From an uncultured Thalassotalea sp. (lineage in GTDB: Bacteria > Pseudomonadota > Gammaproteobacteria > Enterobacterales > Alteromonadaceae): a DNA stretch of 64,000 nt. The stretch covers positions 32,095 through 96,094 of the forward strand of contig CANLNK010000012.1 in NCBI GenBank assembly GCA_947492575.1. The letters are read 5' to 3'. Positions 23,708 to 31,770 of the stretch are shown here, piece after piece. Positions within the stretch are counted from its first letter, which is position 1. Each line of letters starts with the position of its first letter. Under the pieces are notes generated by a model that saw only the letters and a program-made list of their open reading frames with translations, was not told where the DNA came from and did no database searches. A program made the translations under genes and the position numbers.

Positions 23708-25342
23708 CTAGTCAAGCTTGAACTTTGTAACAGAATTACTGAGCGACTGTGCGAATGCCATCGTTTCTTGCGCCTGTATGCCATTTTGTTCAGCTGTTTC
23801 AAAGTTGCTTGAGGTTTGATCAGAAAGCTCGGTGATGTTTTGACTGACATCAGCTGCAACTTGGCTTTGCTCTTCGGTCGCAGTAGCCGTTTGTGATGAT
23901 GCTTCGATTACGCGATTAGAGGCACTAGCTATTTGTTCGAAAGCGCTTAGTGTTTGCTGTGACAGTTCAACACTGCTTTGTGTCGCACTGTTACCTAAGT
24001 TAATTGCATTTACAGCTTCATTAACTCCGCTTTGTAGGGTCTCAATCATTTTCTGTATGTCTTCTGTCGACTGTTGCGTTCGGGCTGCTAATGTTCTCAC
24101 TTCATCTGCAACTACGGCGAAACCTCGCCCTTGCTCTCCTGCGCGAGCCGCCTCAATTGCTGCATTTAATGCAAGTAAGTTAGTTTGTTCTGCAATACCT
24201 CTAATTACATCTAGTACCGAGGCAATGTCAGTTGAGTTGGCTGATAAGCGCTGTATCACTTCTGTTGCTTGGTTGACAGTTTTGGACAAGCTTTCAATTT
24301 CTTCTACAGCTTTAGACGTTATTTCGGTGCCAGAAACAGTTAGCTGATTGACTTGGTTTACTTCATCAGCAGTTAACTGTGCGTTTTGCGCTACTTCTTT
24401 AATTGCATATGACATTTCATTTACGGCTGTGGCGATAGCATCTACTGAGCTTGTTTGTTGCTGACTGGTGTATTTGACATGCTGGGCTCCGTTATTCAAT
24501 TCATCAACGCCACTGATTAGATTGGAAGACTGCTGCACAATAGAGCGAATTAAGGCGGTTAGGCCATCAAAAAGCTCGTCTATTTCGTTTGCTAGCTCAC
24601 CTACTTCATCAGTTCGCTCGGAATTAATACGCCGTGTTAGATCACCATTACCGCTATTTAGACGCTTTATTTCGTCGGCTAAATTCGTCAAAGCATTAGT
24701 CATGGTGCGTGGTGCTACAATGCCAACTACCAGTGTCGCCCCGACAATTAGAATGCTAACAACGGCAAGAAGCAACTGACTACTTCCTACTTGTTCACTT
24801 GTCGAAACCATTGTCTCTGCACTCTTTTTGTCAGCCATTTCGCCAGCAATATCGTAATAATCTCTTAATGCATTAAACGCTGAAAGCGATTCGCCATGGC
24901 TTTGCGCCTTGGCTTGCTCTACTTGTCCACTGCTAACGAGGGTAAATACTTTATCGGTCTCGGCTATCCAATTGCCGTAGGCATCTTCAAAGCTTGATAA
25001 CCGAGAAAGCATCTCTGGGTAGTCTTTCATGAATCGTTTGTATTTATTCATACGATCCAGTGCTTGTTGTGCATTTTCGTTAAAATCATTGCGCGCTGAT
25101 TCAATAATTTCAGGACTTACATTCGGATACAAAGCTTCTAACTCTGCAACGCGTGATTGGTAAAGATCTCTATCGGCATTGATGACGGCTGAGATAGCGG
25201 GATTGAAGTTTTTGCCAAAAAGCACCATACCGCTTTCCATTTTAGAAACGAGCGTGAAGCCCATAAGTACTTGAACCAAAAAAACCGCAGCAAGCGCACA
25301 AAATGTTGTGGTGTATCTTACTCTAATGCTATTAAAGTTCAT
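23708..25342 (-). CDS. Methyl-accepting chemotaxis protein
   Basis: The 544-residue chemoreceptor has a first membrane helix at about 12-32, a periplasmic helical bundle of about 155 residues (four-helix-bundle type), a second membrane helix near 190-210, a HAMP domain ([40 protein letters not shown]), and a cytoplasmic signalling hairpin whose tip reads [35 protein letters not shown]. No C-terminal CheR pentapeptide is seen. It signals to CheA/CheW encoded elsewhere; the ligand is unknown. Confidence 0.95.
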   Translation of the reverse strand: MNFNSIRVRYTTTFCALAAVFLVQVLMGFTLVSKMESGMVLFGKNFNPAISAVINADRDLYQSRVAELEALYPNVSPEIIESARNDFNENAQQALDRMNKYKRFMKDYPEMLSRLSSFEDAYGNWIAETDKVFTLVSSGQVEQAKAQSHGESLSAFNALRDYYDIAGEMADKKSAETMVSTSEQVGSSQLLLAVVSILIVGATLVVGIVAPRTMTNALTNLADEIKRLNSGNGDLTRRINSERTDEVGELANEIDELFDGLTALIRSIVQQSSNLISGVDELNNGAQHVKYTSQQQTSSVDAIATAVNEMSYAIKEVAQNAQLTADEVNQVNQLTVSGTEITSKAVEEIESLSKTVNQATEVIQRLSANSTDIASVLDVIRGIAEQTNLLALNAAIEAARAGEQGRGFAVVADEVRTLAARTQQSTEDIQKMIETLQSGVNEAVNAINLGNSATQSSVELSQQTLSAFEQIASASNRVIEASSQTATATEEQSQVAADVSQNITELSDQTSSNFETAEQNGIQAQETMAFAQSLSNSVTKFKLD

Positions 25343-25473
25343 GATTTTTGCCTGTTTTTACACTGTATTTACAAACTATAGCTCGCCGAATTCATATTTG
25401 CGTAGTGAGATAATTTGACATTGTAATTTTTTTAACTAAAATCTTTCGAAACGAAACTTAAAGAAAGCTTTTA

Positions 25474-26241
25474 ATGTCAAAACGAAACACTCAACAACGA
25501 CGACATACCATCCTTAGTGAAGTTAATTCGCTTGGCGAGGTAAGCGTTGATGAGCTAGCTAAACAGTTTGAAACTTCAGAAGTTACGATTCGAAAGGATT
25601 TGGCTGCATTAGAGAAGAGTGGCCTATTATTAAGACGTTATGGCGGCGCAGTTTCGTTACCGAAAGAAATTGTTGAATCTTCAACGGCTAACGTGTCACA
25701 TCAGAAAGAGTTGATTGCTGCGACAGCTGCTAAGCTAATTAAAGATCATTATCGCGTTATCATTGATAGTGGTAGAACGACATCTACAATGGTGAACCAT
25801 CTAGCGGATAAGAAAGGTTTGGTGGTGATGACTAATGCGCTTTCTGTCGCGGCCAAGTTGAACGAGCTTGAAAACGAGCCAACACTTTTGATGACCGGTG
25901 GTACATGGGATAGCGCATCTGAGTCGTTTCAGGGGCAAGTCGCAGAGCAAGTGCTCCGTTCATACGACTTTGATCAGCTTTTTATCGGTGCCGATGGCAT
26001 AGATATAGACCGAGGCACTACTACGTTCAACGAGCTTATTGGCTTGAGTAAAACCATGGCGGAAGTTGCTCGAGAAGTTATCGTGATGGTGGAGTCGGAG
26101 AAAATTGGGCGTCGAATCCCAAATCTAGAATTACCATGGCAAATGGTCCATACCTTAATAACGGATGATGGTTTGCCAAATGAAATTAAACAAGCACTAG
26201 AAACAAAAGGTATAACCGTTATCTGTGCTAGAAATAAATAA
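25474..26241 (+). CDS. DeoR-family transcriptional regulator next to glmS
   Basis: The 255-residue protein has the DeoR HTH (RRHTILSEVNSLGEVSVDELAKQFETSEVTIRKDLAALEKSGLLLRRYGGAV) and a C-terminal sugar-phosphate sensing domain with IDSGRTTSTMVNHL and IGADGID. Its stop is 15 bp before glmS, so it is probably cotranscribed. A role in sensing an amino-sugar phosphate to tune glmS is a reasonable inference, but is not shown by the sequence. Confidence 0.92.
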   Translation: MSKRNTQQRRHTILSEVNSLGEVSVDELAKQFETSEVTIRKDLAALEKSGLLLRRYGGAVSLPKEIVESSTANVSHQKELIAATAAKLIKDHYRVIIDSGRTTSTMVNHLADKKGLVVMTNALSVAAKLNELENEPTLLMTGGTWDSASESFQGQVAEQVLRSYDFDQLFIGADGIDIDRGTTTFNELIGLSKTMAEVAREVIVMVESEKIGRRIPNLELPWQMVHTLITDDGLPNEIKQALETKGITVICARNK

Positions 26242-26256
26242 CCAAGGAATACTATT

Positions 26257-28089
26257 ATGTGTGGCATTGTAGGTGCAGTAGCGCAACGAGACGTAGCAAC
26301 AATTCTCGTTGAAGGACTTAAAAGATTAGAATACCGCGGTTACGACTCAGCAGGTGTCGCTGTCATTGACGGTGATAACCAACTGCAGCGTGTTAGACGC
26401 TTAGGTAAAGTGCAAGCATTAGCTGATGCAATTACAGAAACGCCACTTGTAGGTGGCACCGGTATTGCTCACACCCGCTGGGCAACTCATGGTGCGCCGA
26501 GCGAAGAAAATGCGCATCCACATATTTCAAGTGACAATATTGCTGTTGTACACAACGGTATTATTGAGAATCATGAAGAACTTAGAACAAAGTTAAAGTC
26601 ACTTGGTTATGTATTTACTTCTGAAACAGATACCGAAGTAATTGCCCACCTTGTTCATCACGAGTTAAAAAGCCACGACACCCTACTTTCAGCAGTGCAA
26701 AGCACGGTTAAGCAGTTAGAAGGTGCTTACGGTACAACTATCATGGATACAAATGACAAAGAACGCGTTGTTGTTGCGCGCTCTGGCAGTCCGCTTGTTA
26801 TCGGTTATGGCTTAGGTGAAAACTTTATTGCTTCAGATATGATGGCATTGTTACCTGTTACACGTAAGTTTGCATTCCTAGAAGAAGGTGATGTAGCTGA
26901 AGTAACACGCTTTGAAGTAAACATTTTCGACATCGATGGCAACCCAGTTATTCGCGAAGCAAAAGAGTCAGAAGTAAGTCATGATGCTGGCGATAAAGGT
27001 GAATACCGCCACTACATGTTAAAAGAGATCCACGAACAGCCATCTGCTATCCGCAACACGCTTGAAGGTCGCTTACTTGGTGGAGAACTAAATACTGAAA
27101 CCTTCGGTGACGGTGCTGATGACATCTTCAAAGAAGTTGAGCATGTACAGATTATTGCGTGTGGTACCAGTTACCATTCAGGTATGGTGGCTCGCTACTG
27201 GTTGGAAGCATATGCAGGCGTATCATGTAATGTTGAGATTGCTAGTGAGTTCCGCTACCGCAAATCACATGTGCCAAAAAATGCTTTATTAGTAACCATT
27301 TCACAATCAGGCGAAACTGCTGACACGCTTGCTGCACTTCGTTTGGCGAAAGAACTTGGTTACCGCGCTAGTTTGACGATCTGTAACGTGCCGGGTTCGA
27401 GCCTAGTGCGTGAGTCTGATCTTGCCTTTATGACCAAAGCAGGTGCGGAAATTGGTGTTGCTTCTACCAAAGCATTCACAACCCAACTTGTTGGTTTGAT
27501 GATGATGACACTGGCGCTTGGCAAACATCACGGTATGAGCGTTGATGACCAGAAAACGATGGCGCAAGCGCTTGTCACGCTACCAAATAAGATAGAAGAG
27601 ACATTCGCTTTAGCTGACGAAATCGAAGATTTGGCTGAAGACTTCGCTGATAAGCATCACTCGTTATTCCTTGGCCGTGGCGATCAATACCCAATCGCGA
27701 TGGAAGGCGCGCTTAAGCTAAAAGAAATTTCTTATATTCACGCAGAAGCTTATGCCGCTGGCGAACTAAAGCATGGTCCTTTAGCGCTTATCGACGCTGA
27801 AATGCCTGTTATCGTGGTTGCGCCGAAAAACGACCTGATTGAAAAGCTAAAATCGAACGTTGAAGAAGTACGTGCTCGTGGTGGCTTAATGTATGTTTTC
27901 GCTGATAGCGCTGCTAAGTTTGAAAGCGATGACACAATGAAAGTGATTAACGTTCCGCACTGTGACGATTTGATCGCGCCAATCGTTTACACCCTACCAT
28001 TGCAGTTATTGTCTTACTACGTTGCAATTATTAAAGGTACTGACGTTGATCAACCTCGTAATCTTGCTAAGTCAGTTACTGTTGAATAA
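26257..28089 (+). CDS. glmS: Glutamine--fructose-6-phosphate aminotransferase
   Basis: GlmS makes glucosamine-6-phosphate, the first step towards UDP-GlcNAc and upstream of GlmU. The 610 residues show Cys2 as glutamine nucleophile ([33 protein letters not shown]), the glutaminase domain to about 240, two SIS domains ([18 protein letters not shown]) and the C-terminal [13 protein letters not shown]. Length is standard. A terminator follows about 57 bp downstream. Confidence 0.98.
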   Translation: MCGIVGAVAQRDVATILVEGLKRLEYRGYDSAGVAVIDGDNQLQRVRRLGKVQALADAITETPLVGGTGIAHTRWATHGAPSEENAHPHISSDNIAVVHNGIIENHEELRTKLKSLGYVFTSETDTEVIAHLVHHELKSHDTLLSAVQSTVKQLEGAYGTTIMDTNDKERVVVARSGSPLVIGYGLGENFIASDMMALLPVTRKFAFLEEGDVAEVTRFEVNIFDIDGNPVIREAKESEVSHDAGDKGEYRHYMLKEIHEQPSAIRNTLEGRLLGGELNTETFGDGADDIFKEVEHVQIIACGTSYHSGMVARYWLEAYAGVSCNVEIASEFRYRKSHVPKNALLVTISQSGETADTLAALRLAKELGYRASLTICNVPGSSLVRESDLAFMTKAGAEIGVASTKAFTTQLVGLMMMTLALGKHHGMSVDDQKTMAQALVTLPNKIEETFALADEIEDLAEDFADKHHSLFLGRGDQYPIAMEGALKLKEISYIHAEAYAAGELKHGPLALIDAEMPVIVVAPKNDLIEKLKSNVEEVRARGGLMYVFADSAAKFESDDTMKVINVPHCDDLIAPIVYTLPLQLLSYYVAIIKGTDVDQPRNLAKSVTVE

Positions 28090-28145
28090 TTACCACTAGC
28101 AATAAAAAAAAGCTGTAGACTCTAAGTAAAGATAGAAACTGTTTT

Positions 28146-28184
28146 AAAAAGCGACTTACTCAAATGAGTTAGTCGCTTTTTTTA
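28146..28184 (+). terminator. Terminator after glmS
   Basis: AAAAAGCGACT / AGTCGCTTTTT with an inner ACTC-AAAT-GAGT stem and a T-run. It marks the left border of the accessory island. Confidence 0.9.
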
Positions 28185-28200
28185 TTGGTTACGCAAAAGT

Positions 28201-28247
28201 ACTTGACAAAACTTGACAGTAGCTGGCGATAATATATACTCCTCGGC
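28201..28247 (+). promoter_or_regulatory. Promoter of the XRE-ImmA gene with doubled ACTTGACA
   Basis: TTGACA at 28213-28218 and TATACT at 28235-28240 are 16 bp apart. The expected transcript start (about 28247) coincides with the ATG at 28248, so the message may be leaderless. ACTTGACA occurs twice, at 28201-28208 and 28211-28218, exactly one helical turn apart and over the -35 box; this could be the operator for the gene's own HTH. Confidence 0.7.
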
Positions 28248-29378
28248 ATGAAAAAGAGATTGAATGTTGAAACTGCCAAACAAGCAATGGACGCTGCTGG
28301 TTTAAACCAAACTGCGGTTGCTGAACAGTTGGATGTAACAAGGGAAGCTGTATCTCAGTGGTTGAAAGCTCAGTCTTTCCCTCGTCCAAATAAACTTCTC
28401 CAGTTTGCAAAGTTGTTAGGTCTAGGTTTTGCTGATCTCGTTATTAGCGAAGAGCCTGACGCACCAGTTATTGCCTTCAGAAAAAAAGCGAATGCTAAAA
28501 CCAAAAATCACCATGTAGAAAAAGCACAGGAAACAGGTCGCTTTTTGCGTCACTTGGTTTCTTACCTGCCATTTGAAACATTAGAAATGCCACCTGTTCT
28601 TAAATCACCCAATTGTGATTACGACTATTTACGAAAAGTAACTTCGAAAGTACGCAAAGACATCAACTTAGGCGAAACGGATACTGTAGATTTTGAGCAT
28701 TTGATTCGTCGTTTTAGTGAACTTCAAGCTGTTGTTGTTCCTGTACTTTGGGGCACCAAACAACGCCACGAAAACGCTATCCATATTTTCTTACCTGACT
28801 CACAGACAACGTGGGTTTATCTAAACTTAGATACAAACATTCATGATTTTAAATTTTGGATGGCTCATGAGTTAGGTCACTGCTTGTCGCCGTCTTTGTC
28901 TGGTGATGAAGCCGAAGATTTTGCTGACGATTTTGCTGGCGCCTTATTATTTCCTAGTGCCCTCGCTGAAAAAGCTTATAAAGAAATAAATAATCAACGT
29001 ACAAGCGCTGCAAAAATAAGAAAAGTACTAGATCTAGCCGATAAGGAAACTATTTCACCATATACCGTTATTGGGCAAGCCAATAAATATGCAACTCATG
29101 TTGGGTTACCTGAAATTATGCTTAGTAACGCATCTTTTGGCGGTGCAGTTACTAATTTCAATAAGCGCTTTTATAATTTAAGTAATGCATTATTAGGTGA
29201 CATTGAACATTTTGATGCAAGAGACTACATAAATAAAACGGAAAAAGCTTTCGAAACACCGTTCTTTGAGTTGTTAAGAAAGTATCTTAAAGAGCAAAAC
29301 AAGGGAGCGGGTTACGTTCAGGCCGTAACAGATATGCCGTTATTAGATGCTCGGAGCCTTCATTCTGAGTTAACTTAA
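28248..29378 (+). CDS. XRE-type HTH / ImmA-IrrE metallopeptidase fusion
   Basis: The 376-residue protein has an N-terminal XRE HTH (about 11-60: AGLNQTAVAEQLDVTREAVSQWLKAQSFPRPNKL) and a central ImmA/IrrE zinc peptidase domain with HELGH at 207-211 and a following acidic helix DEAEDFADDFAGALLFP. In this family the protease usually cleaves a repressor, and XRE-ImmA proteins act as antitoxin-like regulators paired with a toxin. The stop and the ATG of the next gene overlap by one base (TAATG), so the two are translationally coupled. No ribosome site is visible; transcription may start at the ATG. The function is inferred. Confidence 0.85.
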   Translation: MKKRLNVETAKQAMDAAGLNQTAVAEQLDVTREAVSQWLKAQSFPRPNKLLQFAKLLGLGFADLVISEEPDAPVIAFRKKANAKTKNHHVEKAQETGRFLRHLVSYLPFETLEMPPVLKSPNCDYDYLRKVTSKVRKDINLGETDTVDFEHLIRRFSELQAVVVPVLWGTKQRHENAIHIFLPDSQTTWVYLNLDTNIHDFKFWMAHELGHCLSPSLSGDEAEDFADDFAGALLFPSALAEKAYKEINNQRTSAAKIRKVLDLADKETISPYTVIGQANKYATHVGLPEIMLSNASFGGAVTNFNKRFYNLSNALLGDIEHFDARDYINKTEKAFETPFFELLRKYLKEQNKGAGYVQAVTDMPLLDARSLHSELT

Positions 29379-29929
29379 TGCCGCAATCGAAAATTCTCGT
29401 AGATACCAATTCATATTTAAGGTTAGCGCAAACAGTACGTCCATTGCTGTTTGTGCCTTTTGGAAACGATGAGTATTGCCTATATATTTTGTCAGAGTTA
29501 AATGATGAATTAGCAAATAGGCGACTTAACTCTAAGTTTCCTTGGGTTGATGATGATGAGTATGCTGATAATCGTAAGCACTTCCCAACAATTGGTCGAA
29601 GACAAAAAAAGGCAATAGAAATAAACTTTGAGTTCATTTGGGATCATGTTCAAACAGAGTTACCAGGTCCGTCTCAAGTAGATGCCTTATACATTGCATA
29701 CGCAATAGAATTAGACATACCTGTTGTAACTGACGATCAAGATATGACTGAATTAGCGTCGGTGTTTGATGTACAAGTAATGCCAACATTAGAAATACTT
29801 AAAATAATGCATGATAACGATCATGCTGATCTAAAAAAGGTTAAATCAATTGTAGAGTATTGGCGTGCAATAGGTGACTGTCCCGCTAATTTACGCAGTG
29901 ATTTGAAAAGATTTTTTCCTGATTTGTAA
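29378..29929 (+). CDS. PIN-like nuclease protein (DUF4411-type), probable toxin partner
   Basis: The 183-residue protein begins ILVDTNSYLRLAQ and contains SQVDALYIAYAIELDIPVVTDDQDM. This gives the acidic residues of a PIN fold: Asp9, a Glu near 40-44, Asp102 and Asp119/120. It resembles the DUF4411 PIN-like family, which is often found beside XRE-ImmA proteins. PIN proteins are usually RNases, so a toxin role with the upstream gene as its control partner is plausible. The one-base overlap supports a two-gene unit. I see no terminator directly after it. Confidence 0.72.
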   Translation: MPQSKILVDTNSYLRLAQTVRPLLFVPFGNDEYCLYILSELNDELANRRLNSKFPWVDDDEYADNRKHFPTIGRRQKKAIEINFEFIWDHVQTELPGPSQVDALYIAYAIELDIPVVTDDQDMTELASVFDVQVMPTLEILKIMHDNDHADLKKVKSIVEYWRAIGDCPANLRSDLKRFFPDL

Positions 29930-30373
29930 CAGCTCTCCATAATGCCCTTGCTTACAATTCACCCAGTGCAACAATCAATACAAATAGCTGATGCTAATTA
30001 ATAAATAGTATAAGCAGCCGATTGATCATCAAACAAACCGTGTTTGTTGGCGGCAGCGAGACCTTAAGTCAGTGCAATTACTATTTTTTATAGCTTGAAA
30101 AGATGGTTCTTTGTGAAAATAGCACCCGAACGGTCACATTGAAAACATGATGGTTCGGATGCACCCACCCCTAGCCCATTTAGCTTTGAACCGTTTCGGT
30201 TACTTGGCCTCGGCTGTTTCGCCTAGTCTAAGACAAGTTACAAAGCACCGGTAAAAACGATACGCGACCCCAAAAAAGGGTGGCGCGGCAAATGCCTCAT
30301 TTTTGAGTATGAGCTGACGAACAGCTCTAGTTATTGAGATTAGCTCTCAACCTGCTATTGGGTTTAACTGAGT
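29930..30373. ncRNA. Gene-free hairpin-rich region, possible structured RNA
   Basis: No convincing ORF lies in these 444 bp between the convergent PIN gene and HTH gene. Short inverted repeats cluster in 30122-30350: CCGAAC/GTTCGG extended by GCA/TGC (30122-30162), AACCG/CGGTT (30189-30201), ACTTG/CAAGT (30202-30238), GCG-ACCC/GGGT-CGC (30264-30286), GAGCTG/CAGCTC (30311-30327) and TTGAGA/TCTCAA (30334-30350). The base composition is richer in GC than the flanks. The strand is not known. It could be a long 3' UTR or an independent RNA. Confidence 0.35.
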
Positions 30374-31072
30374 TTAAAAGGGAAGTAACTCGCTATGCAA
30401 GCTTAACTTCATAAGCTTTTGATAAAATGAATACTCTAGGGCGTTTATGTCTTGATGAGGAAAATCGTGGATACCACGTCTTTTCAAGTTTGGTTCGCCA
30501 TCACGAAGCCTTTTGCAGTATTCAGTGATGCTTTGAATCAGTTCATCAAGGCTTATGCCTTCTTTGATATTTGCCGATACCACCCAGTTAGCTTCTTCGT
30601 TACTAGAGCGAACCATTCCATCGAGCTTACTCGAAAGTTTTGCGCCTTCTGGTGTGAGTAAACCAGCTCTTAATTGTTCAACAATACAAAATTTATTATT
30701 GTGGGTAATAACTATCACTCGACTGATTGATAGGCTGCTTTTCCTATCTACAGGAGTAGATAGTTGGTGCTTAAATATTACTTCACCAGTGAGCTTCTTA
30801 TATGATGGTTTAGGGTAGCAACTTGGTTCTAATGTATCGGTGTAGGTATAAAATAGATGCTCTATCTTAGGCTTTAATAAATACTCATAATTATTGATGA
30901 AATAAGCCATTTGGCGTTCAGTCGCATTAGCTTTACCATTTCGCCATTTTGAGACCAAGGCAACGGACTTTTCACTCAAACCAGCTTTTACAGCAATATC
31001 CTTATTTCTATATCCGTTTTCTTCAATGGCTACCTTTAGTAGCTTCTTTGTGTATTTGTACTCTTTTTCCAT
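30374..31072 (-). CDS. HTH-domain protein of unknown family
   Basis: The 232-residue protein has an N-terminal helix-turn-helix (about residues 8-55: AIEENGYRNKDIAVKAGLSEKSVALVSKWRNGKANATERQMAYFIN). The remaining 175 residues do not match a family I know. The C-terminal part has SISRVIVITHNNKFCIVEQL and an Arg/Asp-containing tail. ATG 31072 has AAGGA seven bases upstream. It follows two microprotein genes on the same strand, separated only by a hairpin terminator, so expression may depend on read-through. It is probably the DNA-binding regulator of this cassette, or an effector that also binds DNA. Confidence 0.75.
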   Translation of the reverse strand: MEKEYKYTKKLLKVAIEENGYRNKDIAVKAGLSEKSVALVSKWRNGKANATERQMAYFINNYEYLLKPKIEHLFYTYTDTLEPSCYPKPSYKKLTGEVIFKHQLSTPVDRKSSLSISRVIVITHNNKFCIVEQLRAGLLTPEGAKLSSKLDGMVRSSNEEANWVVSANIKEGISLDELIQSITEYCKRLRDGEPNLKRRGIHDFPHQDINALEYSFYQKLMKLSLHSELLPF

Positions 31073-31080
31073 GCAAATTC

Positions 31081-31096
31081 CTTTTAGTGATAAAAG
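31081..31096. promoter_or_regulatory. Palindrome over the HTH gene ribosome site
   Basis: CTTTTA-GTGA-TAAAAG is a 16-bp inverted repeat overlapping the Shine-Dalgarno of the HTH gene. It contains TAGTGAT (31085-31091), which is repeated upstream of the microprotein operon. It could be an autoregulatory operator. Confidence 0.45.
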
Positions 31097-31120
31097 GCGG
31101 AAGAGTTTACCTCTTCCGCC
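31091..31120 (-). terminator. Terminator between microprotein genes and the HTH gene
   Basis: On the minus strand the 10-bp perfect stem GGCGGAAGAG / CTCTTCCGCC with loop GTAAA is followed by TTTTAT. It lies 8 bp after the second microprotein stop and about 20 bp before the HTH gene start, so it would attenuate transcription into that gene. Confidence 0.85.
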
Positions 31121-31128
31121 ATTGTTAC

Positions 31129-31263
31129 CTAGTCACCCAAGTAACTGTCATTGTTGGGGTTATGAGCGTCAGCCCAATCATCCATGTCAGCATCGTTATT
31201 CGGGTTGTTGATGTCTGACCAAACGTCTAATTCTTCCTGAGACATATCACTAGTGTCAATCAT
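31129..31263 (-). CDS. Acidic microprotein with two NPNND units
   Basis: A 44-residue ORF, found by reading the minus strand: MIDTSDMSQEELDVW then SDINNPNNDADMDDW and ADAHNPNNDSYLGD. It holds a tandem repeat of the form D-x-W-x-D-x-x-N-P-N-N-D and is strongly acidic. TAAGGAG precedes the ATG and overlaps the stop of the upstream microprotein, so translation is coupled. There is no signal peptide or membrane segment. I do not recognise a named family. The shared NPNN motif with its neighbour argues that it is a real gene. Confidence 0.7.
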   Translation of the reverse strand: MIDTSDMSQEELDVWSDINNPNNDADMDDWADAHNPNNDSYLGD

Positions 31264-31273
31264 TTGCTGCTCC

Positions 31274-31420
31274 TTACTTTTTGCCTTTAAAGCGTTGGTT
31301 GTTGGGGTTTAGTTGGTTTGAACGATTATCTAAAGCTTTTTGGTGCTCGTAGTTTGTACCACTAGTACCTTGATTACTGTTTGATTGATTAGATTTATGG
31401 TTATGTTGTTTGGTATTCAT
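31274..31420 (-). CDS. Basic Asn/Gln-rich microprotein with NPNN motif
   Basis: A 48-residue ORF on the minus strand, beginning MNTKQHNHKSNQSNSNQG and ending NQLNPNNQRFKGKK. It has a perfect AGGAGG five bases before its ATG, the best ribosome site in this island. It is rich in Asn, Gln and Lys with a basic C-terminus, opposite in charge to the following microprotein, and the two share NPNN. Ten bases separate the two genes. The function is unknown; pairing of the oppositely charged products is a possibility only. Confidence 0.7.
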   Translation of the reverse strand: MNTKQHNHKSNQSNSNQGTSGTNYEHQKALDNRSNQLNPNNQRFKGKK

Positions 31421-31770
31421 TATTTCCTCCTGTTAAATGAACGGAAATAACTATAAAAGATGAATTAAAATAGTGACGATGATTGAAAAGTGATTCTTTA
31501 GTGATTATCGATGAATGTTAGTGATTTTTTAGTTTCTTACTTTATTTGGCCGTTTTTTTAGTTTTTTATCACTACAATCGTATTGATTAATTTGGTTTCC
31601 AACTATGCGGAAAATCCCGCTATATGAATGAACATTAATTAGCGGGGTAAAGGCCAACTCAGTTTCAAACTTTATTTAGAATCTACACGCATTTCTATAT
31701 CACCAGAAAAAGCAGCGTATATCGCTGCTTTTTATTTGCCATTGTTGTAACGTAGAGGCAATTTTCTTCT
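31421..31770. promoter_or_regulatory. Intergenic control region with repeated TAGTGAT
   Basis: This 350-bp region lies between the divergent microprotein operon and the NRAMP-like gene. TAGTGAT occurs at 31499-31505 and 31519-31525, a near copy AAGTGAT at 31489-31495, a related TAGTGAC at 31471, and an inverted copy ATCACTA at 31568-31574. The copies are spaced about one or two helical turns apart. A CCCGCTA/TAGCGGG inverted repeat lies at 31616-31646. A weak TATAGT box precedes the microprotein genes. Confidence 0.5.
31707..31734. terminator. Bidirectional terminator before the NRAMP-like gene
   Basis: AAAAAGCAGCG / CGCTGCTTTTT with a five-base loop. A and T tails on either side would let it work in both directions. 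It marks the right border of the island. Confidence 0.8.

Noticed and set aside
24057..24779. Plus-strand open frames opposite the chemoreceptor gene
   Set aside because: They are antisense shadows of a well-supported coding frame, Ser/Ala-rich and without ribosome sites.
29930..30373. Retron or group II intron RNA
   Set aside because: No reverse transcriptase is nearby and the sequence lacks recognisable msr/msd or domain V features.
30452..31218. Plus-strand open frames opposite the HTH and microprotein genes
   Set aside because: They overlap each other and the better supported minus-strand genes, cross the terminator stem, and have no ribosome sites.
31571..31770. Manganese riboswitch before the NRAMP-like gene
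   Set aside because: The conserved yybP-ykoY core sequences were not found; only a terminator hairpin and one inverted repeat are present.
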